From assembly GCA_029265815.1 (NCBI GenBank), contig JAJUGU010000010.1, positions 1-64,000 of the forward strand: a stretch of DNA of 64,000 nt, in the 5' to 3' direction. Positions 34,653-43,192 of the stretch are shown one piece after another. Source of the DNA: Anaerolineaceae bacterium. Its GTDB lineage: Bacteria > Chloroflexota > Anaerolineae > Anaerolineales > Anaerolineaceae. Within the stretch, counting starts at the first letter, position 1. Every line of letters begins with the position of its first letter. The notes under the pieces are model-generated. The model did not search any database. It was not told the DNA's origin and was given only the letters and a program-made list of their open reading frames with translations. The position numbers and the translations under genes were made by a program.

Positions 34653-35891
34653 ATGGACCAAAATGATTCCCAAACCGGGACGGGGGTAAATCCCGAGAAC
34701 AACCAGAACGAAAATAATATGGCTTCTCTGCTGGAAAAGGAAGGCCTGGGGATTGATTTCCCAACTCAAGGGGAGATCCGTAAGGGTGTGGTAGCCAGTG
34801 TAACCCCAGGACAGATTCTTGTCAGTGTCGGTACAAAATCTGAAGGTATCATCACTGGAAAAGAATATGAACTCATTCCATCCGATGAACTTGCAAACCT
34901 TAAGATCGGACAGGAGATTCCAGTGTATGTGGTCAACCCAGAAGATCAGAATGGCAACCTCATCCTCTCCTATATGCGTGCACGCGAAGAAGAAGGGTGG
35001 AGTATCGTTGAAGCTCTTCTGGCGAATAAACAGGCGACCCACAGTACCGTCATTGGCTACAACAAAGGCGGTTTGATCGTCCCGATCGGCGGATTGCGCG
35101 GTTTCGTTCCCGCTTCGCAAATCAGTCTCACCCGCCGCGCCGGGGTGACCGGTGACACGCCCGAACAACGTTGGAGCAAGATGATCGGCAGCGAGATCGA
35201 CGTCTGCGTTATCGAAGTTGACCGCGAACGCCGCCGCCTCATCCTCTCTGAACGCCAGGCAAGCACTGAAACTCGCGAATCTGTGAAGGAACGCGTCCTC
35301 GAAGAATTGAAGGAAGGCGAAACCTATACAGGTCGAGTGACTAGCCTGGCTGATTTCGGTGTATTTGTCAATGTTAACGGTGCTGATGGATTGGTGCACA
35401 TGTCTGAAATTTCCTGGGACCGTATTCAGCATCCCAGCGAGGTCCTCAAAGTCGGTCAGGAAGTCAAAGTTAAAGTCATTAATATCGACCGCGAGAAGAA
35501 GCGCATCGGTCTTTCTATCCGCCAACTCCAATCAGATCCCTGGGATCAAAAAGCGGCGCAATTCCATGAAGGACAACTGGTGGAAGGAACCATCACCCGC
35601 CTGACCAAGTTTGGAGCCTTTGCCCGCCTTACAGATGACATCGAAGGTTTAATCCACATCTCTGAGATCAGCGAAAAACGCATCGAACACCCGCGCGAAG
35701 TCATTAAGGAGGGCGAAACCTACACCCTGCGTGTGATTAAAGTTGATCCCACTGTGCACCGTATCGGCTTGAGCCTCCGCCGGGTTGATTCAATGGCGTA
35801 TGCGGATATGGATTGGCAGAGTCTTGAAGACATTCTCTCTGAAGATGAGGATGAAGAAAAGAAATCTGACGAGACCAATTCCGATAAATAG
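34653..35891 (+). CDS. rpsA: 30S ribosomal protein S1-like, four S1 domains
   Basis: 412 residues. An acidic, Asn/Gln-rich start (1-25) is followed by four S1 RNA-binding domains at about 40-110, 125-200, 217-290 and 303-375. The third and fourth are the most typical: GETYTGRVTSLADFGVFVNV...GLVHMSEIS and GQLVEGTITRLTKFGAFARL...GLIHISEIS. The C-terminus is acidic and Lys-rich. Escherichia coli S1 has six domains; four-domain forms occur in Gram-positive bacteria, cyanobacteria and plastids. It helps the 30S subunit to bind messages. Confidence 0.92.
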   Translation: MDQNDSQTGTGVNPENNQNENNMASLLEKEGLGIDFPTQGEIRKGVVASVTPGQILVSVGTKSEGIITGKEYELIPSDELANLKIGQEIPVYVVNPEDQNGNLILSYMRAREEEGWSIVEALLANKQATHSTVIGYNKGGLIVPIGGLRGFVPASQISLTRRAGVTGDTPEQRWSKMIGSEIDVCVIEVDRERRRLILSERQASTETRESVKERVLEELKEGETYTGRVTSLADFGVFVNVNGADGLVHMSEISWDRIQHPSEVLKVGQEVKVKVINIDREKKRIGLSIRQLQSDPWDQKAAQFHEGQLVEGTITRLTKFGAFARLTDDIEGLIHISEISEKRIEHPREVIKEGETYTLRVIKVDPTVHRIGLSLRRVDSMAYADMDWQSLEDILSEDEDEEKKSDETNSDK

Positions 35892-35910
35892 ACTTAATGA
35901 ATTTGCTATG

Positions 35911-35941
35911 AGCGTGCCATTCTTAATGGCACGCTTTTTTT
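35911..35941 (+). terminator. Terminator of rpsA
   Basis: AGCGTGCCATT (35911-35921) pairs with AATGGCACGCT (35925-35935), 3-base loop, then seven T. Confidence 0.9.
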
Positions 35942-36051
35942 ATCAGAATTTATTGGGTCTTCCACAAATCGCCACAGATTCAAAATGAGGTTATACTATT
36001 GAAGATAAACATAGAAGACTGAATCATCACAACTTTGGAGTTGCTTTTTTG

Positions 36052-36534
36052 ATGACTGATATCCAACCATCAAAAGTTATTACACAGACAATCGAAACCG
36101 AACATTCTCCAGTCCCTTTACAAAAGGTGCGTATCCGTTTTGCATTGTTTGTTACCATTATTGGTTTCCTTATATTTTTAATCGGAGCAAAACCAGGGCT
36201 ATTTGGTATGGACCGCAGTCCTGTGGTTGGATTTATACAGATAACCGTCATGCTGATCGGCCTGGCTGTGGTGTGTTTGGGAGGATACGTCGCAATACAC
36301 CTTCTCTGGCGCAAAGAAATTCCAAGCATTGCAGCAGACATTGGACAAAGACTTGTTAGTACAGGATATGTGATCACCGTTTTTTCGGGGCTGGCAGATG
36401 TATTTGGTATCGGTTCTCACCCGCTACCGGGTGTACCCTTCTTTGGCGTGTGGCAGGCCAGAGGAATGGAAATCGGGTGTGCCGTGATTGCAATCGGTTT
36501 TATCCTCATGTACCCATATCACCAAAAACACTAA
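36052..36534 (+). CDS. Membrane protein of unknown function, four helices
   Basis: 160 residues from the ATG at 36,052 (a TTG lies one codon before, nearer to the GGAG site). The N-terminal 28 residues are polar, then four hydrophobic helices at about 30-50, 60-85, 105-125 and 138-155, joined by short loops (GLFGMDRSPVVG, HLLWRKEIPSIAADIG, GIGSHPLPGVPFFG). I do not recognise a family. It stands alone; no terminator is evident after it. Confidence 0.6.
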   Translation: MTDIQPSKVITQTIETEHSPVPLQKVRIRFALFVTIIGFLIFLIGAKPGLFGMDRSPVVGFIQITVMLIGLAVVCLGGYVAIHLLWRKEIPSIAADIGQRLVSTGYVITVFSGLADVFGIGSHPLPGVPFFGVWQARGMEIGCAVIAIGFILMYPYHQKH

Positions 36535-36828
36535 ACCACAGCTATAGAGTATCTATCATCTTATTAGTCATATCCCTGAAAAGATTATTTGAAAATCCAA
36601 ATGCCCTTTTCTGCCCGTGAGATAATGCCACGCATTGAAGATCGGCAATTTGTGGTATTTCAATGCATCCATCTGTAATATCGCAGGCTGTAAGGTTTCC
36701 ACCACTACTCCGTGTCAGCTGGCTGAGCCCAACTGTCTATTCACACAGGTTTTTCAATCACATAAATTTCCCTTATGCTAAAATTTTCATTATGCTATAT
36801 TTACAAAATATCAAACATTAGAGGTGTT
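36535..36828. other. Gene-free stretch before the M16 peptidase genes
   Basis: No open frame with coding character is visible on either strand. Close to the 3' end there are two extended -10-like boxes, TGCTAAAAT (36,777-36,785) and TGCTATATT (36,793-36,801), either of which could start the peptidase operon. I see no riboswitch or terminator hairpin. Confidence 0.5.
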
Positions 36829-38115
36829 ATGGGCGATCAAATTTTTCAAACACAGCTGGAAAACGGTCTTCAAGTCCTTCTTAAGGAAATCCACACAGCA
36901 CCCATTATCAGTCACTGGGTGTGGTATCGCGTGGGATCCCGTTACGAGGTTACCGGCAAAACCGGTATTTCTCACTGGGTAGAGCACATGCAGTTCAAAG
37001 GAACTCCCAAATTTCCTGCTGGAGTCTTAGACCGGGCAATTTCTCGCGATGGTGGGATGTGGAACGCTTTCACCCATCTGGATTGGACAACTTTTTTTGA
37101 AACCATGCCAGCCGATAAGATCGACCTCGCCCTCAATCTAGAAGCAGACCGCATGATCAATAGTGTTTATGACATCGAAGAAGTTAATTCAGAACGCACA
37201 GTGGTTATCTCAGAACGTGAAGGAAGCGAAAATGATCCGCTTTTCCGCCTGGATGAAGCTGTACAGTCAACAATGTTCGCCAGACACCCTTACAGGAATG
37301 AAGTCATTGGTAGCATTAATGATCTGCATGCCATCCAGCGTGACGATCTCTACGCGCATTATCAGCGATATTACAACCCGGCAAATGCAGTGATCGCCGT
37401 CGCCGGCGATTTCGAAACCAATGAGATGCTCGAAAAAATCACATCCCATTACGGTTCACTACCAGGTCGGGCTTTGCCAGATTTTGTAATTCCCCCAGAA
37501 CAACAGCCTGAGAAAGAACGCAGGGTAGATGTTACCGGTCCAGGTGAAACCACTTACCTGCAAATTGCCTACCGTGCCCCGGCTGCCGCTAACGATGACT
37601 TCTTTCCCTTCACAATCCTCGACAGTCTGATCACCGGGCCGACCAGTTTGAATATGTTTGGCGGCGGTGGAATATCCAATAAAACCTCACGCCTCTACCG
37701 CAGGCTGGTGGAAAAGGAATTTGCCATTAGTATTAATGGTTCTTTGCAGGCAACCGTTGATCCTTTCCTTTACAACATTGTGATCACGGTTCACCCCAAG
37801 CACACCCCTGAGGAAGTGTTGGAACAGGTAGATAAAGAAATCGACACTCTGTTACAGGTTCCGGTATCTCAAACTGAAATTGACCGTGCTGCAAAGCAAG
37901 CCCGTGCATTGTTTGCTTACGGCAGCGAAAATATTACCAACCAGGCATTCTGGCTTGGTTATTCTGAAATGTTCGATCAATACTCCTGGTTCCTCAATTA
38001 TGTAAAGCGGCTGGAGCAGGTGAATGCCGCTGATCTCCTAAGGATAACGAGGGAATACTTTCAGCCTGGTTTTCGAGTCGTGGGAATCTATCGCCCGGAT
38101 GGGGGACAGCGATGA
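36829..38115 (+). CDS. M16-family zinc peptidase, catalytic subunit
   Basis: 428 residues from the ATG at 36,829 with GAGGTG before it; earlier frames up to 36,775 lack support. The inverted zinc motif HxxEH is seen as HWVEH at 49-53 and the third ligand in the Glu-rich stretch EEVNSERTVVISERE near 120-134. The C-terminal half is the second, non-catalytic M16 lobe. Such proteins degrade or process short peptides. The next gene starts within its stop codon (ATGA) and codes for a partner without the zinc motif, as in heterodimeric bacterial M16B proteases. Confidence 0.92.
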   Translation: MGDQIFQTQLENGLQVLLKEIHTAPIISHWVWYRVGSRYEVTGKTGISHWVEHMQFKGTPKFPAGVLDRAISRDGGMWNAFTHLDWTTFFETMPADKIDLALNLEADRMINSVYDIEEVNSERTVVISEREGSENDPLFRLDEAVQSTMFARHPYRNEVIGSINDLHAIQRDDLYAHYQRYYNPANAVIAVAGDFETNEMLEKITSHYGSLPGRALPDFVIPPEQQPEKERRVDVTGPGETTYLQIAYRAPAAANDDFFPFTILDSLITGPTSLNMFGGGGISNKTSRLYRRLVEKEFAISINGSLQATVDPFLYNIVITVHPKHTPEEVLEQVDKEIDTLLQVPVSQTEIDRAAKQARALFAYGSENITNQAFWLGYSEMFDQYSWFLNYVKRLEQVNAADLLRITREYFQPGFRVVGIYRPDGGQR

Positions 38116-39416
38116 AAAATAATTCTACAACTTCTCACTCCATCCCAGGTCCTGAAGATATTCATCGTAAAGTGCTTTCTAACGGGATAACGGTGCTGTC
38201 CCGCAGCAATTACAGCAGCACTTCGGTTGTGATTTCAGGGTATGTTGCAGCAGGAAGCCAGCTTGATCCGCTAGACAAACTGGGACTTGCTTATTACACC
38301 GCCCTTGGTCTAATGCGCGGGACTAAAAAAGCTGATTTCCAGACAATTTATGACCGCCTTGAATCTGCCGGCGCAAGCCTTGGTTTTGGTGCAAGCGTTC
38401 ATAATACCAGTTTCGGCGGCCGCGCTTTGGCTGAAGATCTCCCCCTACTACTTTCAACCCTTTCAGACTGCCTGAGAAACCCGGTCTTCCCTAAACCCCA
38501 AATGGATCGATTGAAGGCGCAGCTCCTCACCGGGCTGGCGATCCGCGCACAAGATACAGCAGAAATGGCAGCTCTGGAATTCGATAAGCTGCTCTTCCCA
38601 GAACATCCTTATGGTAGACCAGAAGATGGGTATGTTGAAACGATCAACAATATCGACCGTAGTGACATTGTAAAATTTCATAAAAACTACTACAGACCAG
38701 CAAACATGGTTATCGTGGTGGTTGGAGCGATTGAAGCCCAACAAGTTGTAGACCTGGTTGAATCTATGCTTGGGGATTGGAAGCCGCAACCTGCAATCCT
38801 TTCACCGGATTTACCCATTATCCAACCTCCCATTAACACTATCGTTCAAAAGGTAAATATCCCCGGAAAAAGCCAGTCAGATATCGTGCTTGGAACGCTT
38901 GGCCCAAAGCGCAATGCACCAGAATACCTCGCAGCTTCACTTGGCAACAGCATTCTGGGGCAATTTGGAATGATGGGGAGAATTGGTGATTCTGTACGTG
39001 AAAAGGCTGGTCTTGCATATTATGCATCAACAAGTCTTAACGCCTGGATCGAAAACGGGTCATGGGAAGTATCAGCGGGGGTCAATCCTGAAAATGTGGA
39101 TCGAGCGATTGACCTGATCAAAAAGGAGCTGCGTAGATTCACATCAGAACTTGTTACACAGGAAGAGCTGGATGATAACCAGTCCAATTACATCGGTCGT
39201 ATGCCATTGTCACTCGAGTCGAATAATGGCGTTGCCAATTCCATCTTAAACCTCGAGCGGTTCAATCTTGGTCTCGATTATTTACAGAGATACCCCGATT
39301 TGATCCGTAAAATTACCCGTCAGGATATCCTCGAAGCAGCCCAGAAATATATTGATCCTGATCGTCTAATTATCGTTACTGCGGGTTCCAATGGGTCGTT
39401 GAAAGACAATCCATGA
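38112..39416 (+). CDS. M16-family peptidase, non-catalytic partner subunit
   Basis: 434 residues. The fold and length are those of M16 proteins, but at the place of HxxEH it reads GLAYYTALGLMRGT, so it cannot bind zinc. The Arg/Tyr pair used by partner subunits to bind substrate is present as VREKAGLAYYAS. With the subunit encoded just upstream it should form a 1:1 protease. Its stop overlaps the start of acpS by 4 bases. Confidence 0.9.
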   Translation: MKNNSTTSHSIPGPEDIHRKVLSNGITVLSRSNYSSTSVVISGYVAAGSQLDPLDKLGLAYYTALGLMRGTKKADFQTIYDRLESAGASLGFGASVHNTSFGGRALAEDLPLLLSTLSDCLRNPVFPKPQMDRLKAQLLTGLAIRAQDTAEMAALEFDKLLFPEHPYGRPEDGYVETINNIDRSDIVKFHKNYYRPANMVIVVVGAIEAQQVVDLVESMLGDWKPQPAILSPDLPIIQPPINTIVQKVNIPGKSQSDIVLGTLGPKRNAPEYLAASLGNSILGQFGMMGRIGDSVREKAGLAYYASTSLNAWIENGSWEVSAGVNPENVDRAIDLIKKELRRFTSELVTQEELDDNQSNYIGRMPLSLESNNGVANSILNLERFNLGLDYLQRYPDLIRKITRQDILEAAQKYIDPDRLIIVTAGSNGSLKDNP

Positions 39417-39793
39417 CAACCATAACCACTGGCATAGACCTGGTAGAGATCGAGCGCTTTCGCAGGTTGAACCCTGCGATCAAAAAAAGATTCCTGAACC
39501 GCGTCTTTACCGCACAGGAGTTATCTGACTGCGCTGGGAAAGATCAAAGCCTTGCTGGCAGGTTTGCCGCAAAAGAAGCAGCTGCCAAAGCACTCGGATG
39601 CGGTATCGGTGAAGTAAGATGGCAGGATCTAGAAATTTTAGAAGATGAGCAGCATAAACCAACGCTCGTTTTACATGGTAAAGCCAGGACAATTTCAACA
39701 ACACGCGGCTGGTCATCCTGGAGCGTCTCGATTGCTCACACAGGTGAACATGCTATAGCCTCTGTGACAGTTTTGATCGAGAAAGAAACTTAG
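39413..39793 (+). CDS. acpS: Holo-[acyl-carrier-protein] synthase
   Basis: 126 residues, the usual size. Mg- and CoA-binding motifs are GIDLVEIERFRRL (Asp) and GRFAAKEAAAKALG (Glu, Lys). It moves 4'-phosphopantetheine from CoA to apo-ACP for fatty acid synthesis. Coupled by ATGA overlap to the M16 partner gene. Confidence 0.95.
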   Translation: MTTITTGIDLVEIERFRRLNPAIKKRFLNRVFTAQELSDCAGKDQSLAGRFAAKEAAAKALGCGIGEVRWQDLEILEDEQHKPTLVLHGKARTISTTRGWSSWSVSIAHTGEHAIASVTVLIEKET

Positions 39794-39803
39794 GAAGCAC
39801 ACC

Positions 39804-40460
39804 ATGAAACTGCTGGCGGTCAGCGACGTTGAGGTCGGATTCCTGTACAGTCCGATGATTTGTGACAAATTTCAGGATATTGACCTGCTCTTCTCCTGCG
39901 GTGACTTGCCGTATTATTATGTTGAGTACATGCTGACCATGTTGAATATCCCCTGTTATTACGTACGCGGGAATCATTCGAGCGTAGTAGAATATGGTTA
40001 TTCTGGAACGCGTAAATCACCACTGGGAGCAGTAGACCTTCATAAACGCTGCGTTGAAGACGAGACTGGTCTGCTCGTTGCAGGGTTGGAAGGCTGCCTC
40101 AGATATAATCCCGGTGCTCATCAATACTCACAGGCCGAATATTGGAACATGGTATTTTATCTTGTCCCGAGGTTCTTTTTTAATAAGGCTTTTCTCGGCC
40201 GATATTTAGATGTTTTCATCTCCCACGCTCCGCCCTGGCACATCCATGATGAAGATGATCTACCCCACCGTGGGATCAAGGCATTCCGCTGGTTGATCAA
40301 TGTATTCCAACCCCAATATTTCTTGCACGGTCACATCCACGTTTATCGAATGGATACCGTCACCCAGACAACAATTGGCAAAACGACCGTTGCGAATGTT
40401 TTTGGTTATAAGGTGCTGCCGATCGAGACCCCCTCTGTTCGGTCCTGGCAGAGAAAATAA
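39804..40460 (+). CDS. Metallophosphoesterase
   Basis: 218 residues with the calcineurin-like motifs: a metal-binding Asp in LAVSDVEVGF (Asp-x-Glu in place of the usual Asp-x-His), CGDLPYYY, RGNHSS, SHAPPWHIHD and HGHIHVYRMD. The change of the first His to Glu is a feature of some subgroups. Substrate is unknown; phosphodiesters or nucleic-acid related compounds are possible. Ten bases separate the stop and the next ORF start region, so it is probably transcribed together with the DGNHR protein downstream. Confidence 0.85.
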   Translation: MKLLAVSDVEVGFLYSPMICDKFQDIDLLFSCGDLPYYYVEYMLTMLNIPCYYVRGNHSSVVEYGYSGTRKSPLGAVDLHKRCVEDETGLLVAGLEGCLRYNPGAHQYSQAEYWNMVFYLVPRFFFNKAFLGRYLDVFISHAPPWHIHDEDDLPHRGIKAFRWLINVFQPQYFLHGHIHVYRMDTVTQTTIGKTTVANVFGYKVLPIETPSVRSWQRK

Positions 40461-40470
40461 ATGGATAGAT

Positions 40471-41394
40471 ATGATCAATCTTGATGATTTTCAGCCCAAC
40501 ATCGTTCAGCAATCACGAATGGATTTTTCGCGCGCATACCGCAGAAGCTTTTGGCGGTCGATTTTTAGCTGGATCAGAAAAAAGAATAACGAACTGCTTC
40601 CCTTTGAGGAAGTTCTTAAACACCTGCCTACGCGTGGACAGAATTATATCGGCACAAAACAGATTGAAACCGACAAGATCATTGGGTCTGTAAGTCGGTA
40701 TCTCGACTTCGATAGAGCCTTTCTCCCTCGCCAGACACATACCCGTTCACGGTGGGAGAGCATTGACCGTGCGTATTTTAAACAAGTCATCTTGCCTCCA
40801 ATCGAAGTATATAAGCTTGGAGACTACTATTTTGTAAAAGATGGTAATCACCGCGTTTCCGTTGCTCGCGAACGTGGACAAATGTACATGGATGCATATG
40901 TAACCGAGATCCGCTTCTCCGGAAAGATCGATCAGGATACAGATATTGACTCGCTGGTTCTGGAAGAAGAATATAACCAGTTCATCCATGATACCAGGCT
41001 GGATATCCTTCTGCCTGGAGAAGATTTTCACTTTAGTATTCCAGGTCAGTATGATAAAGTTCAACAGCATATCAGCGTGCACCGCTGGTTTATGGGAGAA
41101 AAACTAAAGCGTCCGGTTACCGATGAAGAAGCCGTGATGGGTTGGTATAAGGATCTTTACAAACCGTTGATCGACATCCTCAATAAACATAAAATTCTAG
41201 AAAGGTTTCCAGGTCGAACAGGCATGGATCTGTATCTCTGGATCATTGAACACCACTGGTTCCTGGCCGAGGAACTGAAACAGAAGGTCAGTCTCGAAGC
41301 TGCAGCAACTCATTTTACTGAAAATTTTGCTCGACGTCCTTTTAGACATACACGGCAGATAATCAACTGGCTCAAGAAAAAACTACACTGGTAA
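40471..41394 (+). CDS. DGNHR-motif (ParB/sulfiredoxin-fold) protein
   Basis: 307 residues from the ATG at 40,471; longer frames reach into the phosphoesterase gene. Near residues 115-150 it reads PPIEVYKLGDYYFVKDGNHRVSVARE in short pieces: the DGNHR box is that of ParB/Srx-like nucleotide-binding domains. The first 40 residues are basic (RAYRRSFWRSIFSWIRKKN). The C-terminal part (about 190-300) is helical and contains WFMGEKL, VMGWYKDLYKPLIDIL and LYLWIIEHHWFLAEEL. The full domain order does not match chromosome-partition ParB. In that fold the DGNHR Arg binds nucleotide phosphates (CTP or ATP). Function is unknown; linkage to a phosphoesterase fits nucleotide chemistry. Confidence 0.6.
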   Translation: MINLDDFQPNIVQQSRMDFSRAYRRSFWRSIFSWIRKKNNELLPFEEVLKHLPTRGQNYIGTKQIETDKIIGSVSRYLDFDRAFLPRQTHTRSRWESIDRAYFKQVILPPIEVYKLGDYYFVKDGNHRVSVARERGQMYMDAYVTEIRFSGKIDQDTDIDSLVLEEEYNQFIHDTRLDILLPGEDFHFSIPGQYDKVQQHISVHRWFMGEKLKRPVTDEEAVMGWYKDLYKPLIDILNKHKILERFPGRTGMDLYLWIIEHHWFLAEELKQKVSLEAAATHFTENFARRPFRHTRQIINWLKKKLHW

Positions 41395-41399
41395 AAAAG

Positions 41400-41428
41400 A
41401 ATAGCCGCTGGTGATCAGCGGCTATTTC
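41400..41428. terminator. Bidirectional terminator
   Basis: AATAGCCGCTG (41400-41410) and CAGCGGCTATT (41416-41426) form an 11-base stem with a 5-base loop, between convergent genes. A or T runs flank both sides. Confidence 0.8.
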
Positions 41429-41448
41429 ATAGGTAATTCAGCAAAATA

Positions 41449-41700
41449 TCAGCCTAAAATTGACATTTTTTTTATCCCTAGCCAGAAGTGATCCGGCATG
41501 ATCATATGATCAGTCTGGACATCAATTCCTGCGTTTTTCGGTGGCGGTTCAAATTTCATCCCCGGATTCACGAAACATAGATCTGGTTTTTGCCCATACT
41601 TTTTCTGATAATATTCCGTGGCCCGGGTGATTTTTTCCATAAAATCCAGTCTGGGATCATTATCAAACCATAACATTCCAGTATTCATTGCTTTCTCCAT
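41449..41700 (-). CDS. Small conserved-looking protein of unknown function
   Basis: 83 residues if the ATG at 41,700 is used; three ATG codons in the same frame follow an AAAGGAG site closely (41,709-41,700), so the exact start is open. The protein is soluble, with a motif-like ending of the type PGMKFEPPPKNAGIDVQTDHMIMPDHFWLGI. The pattern DLCFVNPGM resembles the helix-strand style of DNA/RNA-binding or regulator proteins, but I recognise no family. It has a near-consensus promoter of its own. Confidence 0.6.
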   Translation of the reverse strand: MEKAMNTGMLWFDNDPRLDFMEKITRATEYYQKKYGQKPDLCFVNPGMKFEPPPKNAGIDVQTDHMIMPDHFWLGIKKMSILG

Positions 41701-41762
41701 AATCATCATCTCCTTTATCAATTGCAAGGAACGGGCCAGAACAATTATTTATTGATAATCAT

Positions 41763-41791
41763 ATAATAGCACAATTGTTCTATTTTGTCAA
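41763..41791 (-). promoter_or_regulatory. Promoter of the small protein gene
   Basis: On the minus strand TTGACA (41791-41786) and TATTAT (41768-41763) with a 17-base spacer, about 60 bases before its start codon. Confidence 0.65.
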
Positions 41792-41893
41792 ATGTTTACT
41801 TGTCACAAATTTTGCACCCTTCATATTGGCATTTTTATGGATTTTAAGGTATCCTTAATTTCGTCTTCATTTACATAATTTGCGGAGGCTCTG

Positions 41894-42451
41894 ATGATCA
41901 AAGAAACAGTAAAAGACGCTGAAAATCGAATGAAAAGCGCCTTACAGTCGCTCGAAGAGGATCTCGCCGGAATCAGGACTGGACGCGCTACCCCTGCATT
42001 GGTCGAAAAACTCCCCGTTGATTATTTTGGCATGCCTACTCCCCTGTTGCAGCTTGCCAGTATATCGGTTCCAGAAGCACGCGCCTTGCTGATCAGACCT
42101 TTTGACCCTTCAACGTTGAAGACAATTGAAAAATCGATCCTGGCATCCGATCTTGGGCTAACGCCCAACAATGACGGTAAAGCGATCCGCTTGAACCTCC
42201 CCCCGCTCACAGAAGAACGCCGCCGCGACCTGGTTAAAGTCGTGCACAACCGCCTCGAAGAAACGAGGGTTGCCTGCAGAAACATCCGGCGCGATGTGAT
42301 TAAAGATCTCAGAGACTTTGAAAAGGAAAAAATGATCTCCGCAGATGATTTAAAAAACGGCGAAGAAGAATTACAGAAATTGACTGATCGGATGATCGAA
42401 GAGATCGAGAAGATCGGGCAAAAAAAAGAAACTGAAATAATGGAAGTCTAA
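41894..42451 (+). CDS. frr: Ribosome-recycling factor
   Basis: 185 residues, the normal length. Signatures are MKSALQSLEEDLAGIRTGRATPALVEKLPVDYFG in pieces, LLIRPFDPSTLKTIEKSI and the helical ending QKLTDRMIEEIEKI. With EF-G it splits the post-termination ribosome. It begins the frr-uppS-cdsA-glpX run; in many genomes frr follows pyrH, which here lies 11 kb away at 55.2 kb. Confidence 0.96.
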   Translation: MIKETVKDAENRMKSALQSLEEDLAGIRTGRATPALVEKLPVDYFGMPTPLLQLASISVPEARALLIRPFDPSTLKTIEKSILASDLGLTPNNDGKAIRLNLPPLTEERRRDLVKVVHNRLEETRVACRNIRRDVIKDLRDFEKEKMISADDLKNGEEELQKLTDRMIEEIEKIGQKKETEIMEV

Positions 42452-42469
42452 TTGTTGCTCCCTCTTGCC

Positions 42470-43192
42470 ATGAGCAATAACTTTTCGAAAATTCCTCAAC
42501 ACATTGCCATTATCATGGACGGAAACGGCCGATGGGCTGAAGCCCGCGGTCTTCCAAGGTTGGAAGGACACAAAGCTGGAACCGAGAACCTGCGGCAGAT
42601 CATCCAGGGATGCGTCGATGCGGGTGTCAAATATTTAACCATCTACGCCTTCTCCACCGAAAACTGGGGGCGCCCCAGAGAAGAAGTTGAGGGGTTGATT
42701 TCAATCCTTGAATTGTTCCTTGACCGTGAACTGGATGAATTATGCGCGGAAGGCGTAAAAATTTGCCATCTCGGCCGGCTCGAAGCTATGCCGCTAAAAG
42801 TCCGCCGTAAAGTGGAACATTCCATGGAAATCACCTGCAGTAATTCGCGTTTGATCCTGAGTGTTGCCTGGAATTATGGTGGACGAGATGAAATTGTCTA
42901 CGCTATCCAAAAAATGATCAGAGAAAATGTGCAGCCACAGGATGTTACAGAAGAATTAGTCGGGCAATATTTGTTTACAAAAGACATGCCCGATCCGGAT
43001 CTGATCATTCGCACTTCCGGAGAGATGCGCATCAGCAACTTTCTGATCTGGCAGGCGGCTTATGCAGAATGGTATATTACGCCAACTTTTTGGCCAGACT
43101 TTAACAAAGAAGAGCTATTCAAGGCAATAGCTTCGTATGGACAACGCGACAGGAGGTTCGGAAAAATCTCCGGTTTAAATAATGAAGACTGA
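42470..43192 (+). CDS. uppS: Undecaprenyl diphosphate synthase (cis-prenyltransferase)
   Basis: 240 residues from the ATG at 42,470; an upstream TTG at 42,452, five bases after GGAAG, is an equally possible start. Motifs: IAIIMDGNGRWAEARGLPRLEGHKAG with the catalytic Asp, TIYAFSTENWGRP, and DLIIRTSGEMRISNFLIWQAAYAEWY. It makes the C55 lipid carrier for peptidoglycan. Its stop lies 11 bases inside the cdsA frame. Confidence 0.95.
   Translation: MSNNFSKIPQHIAIIMDGNGRWAEARGLPRLEGHKAGTENLRQIIQGCVDAGVKYLTIYAFSTENWGRPREEVEGLISILELFLDRELDELCAEGVKICHLGRLEAMPLKVRRKVEHSMEITCSNSRLILSVAWNYGGRDEIVYAIQKMIRENVQPQDVTEELVGQYLFTKDMPDPDLIIRTSGEMRISNFLIWQAAYAEWYITPTFWPDFNKEELFKAIASYGQRDRRFGKISGLNNED

Noticed and set aside
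34554-35531. Long open frame of 325 codons on the minus strand
   Set aside because: It lies exactly antisense to the four-domain S1 gene, has no family resemblance and no ribosome site; codon structure of the plus-strand gene explains it.
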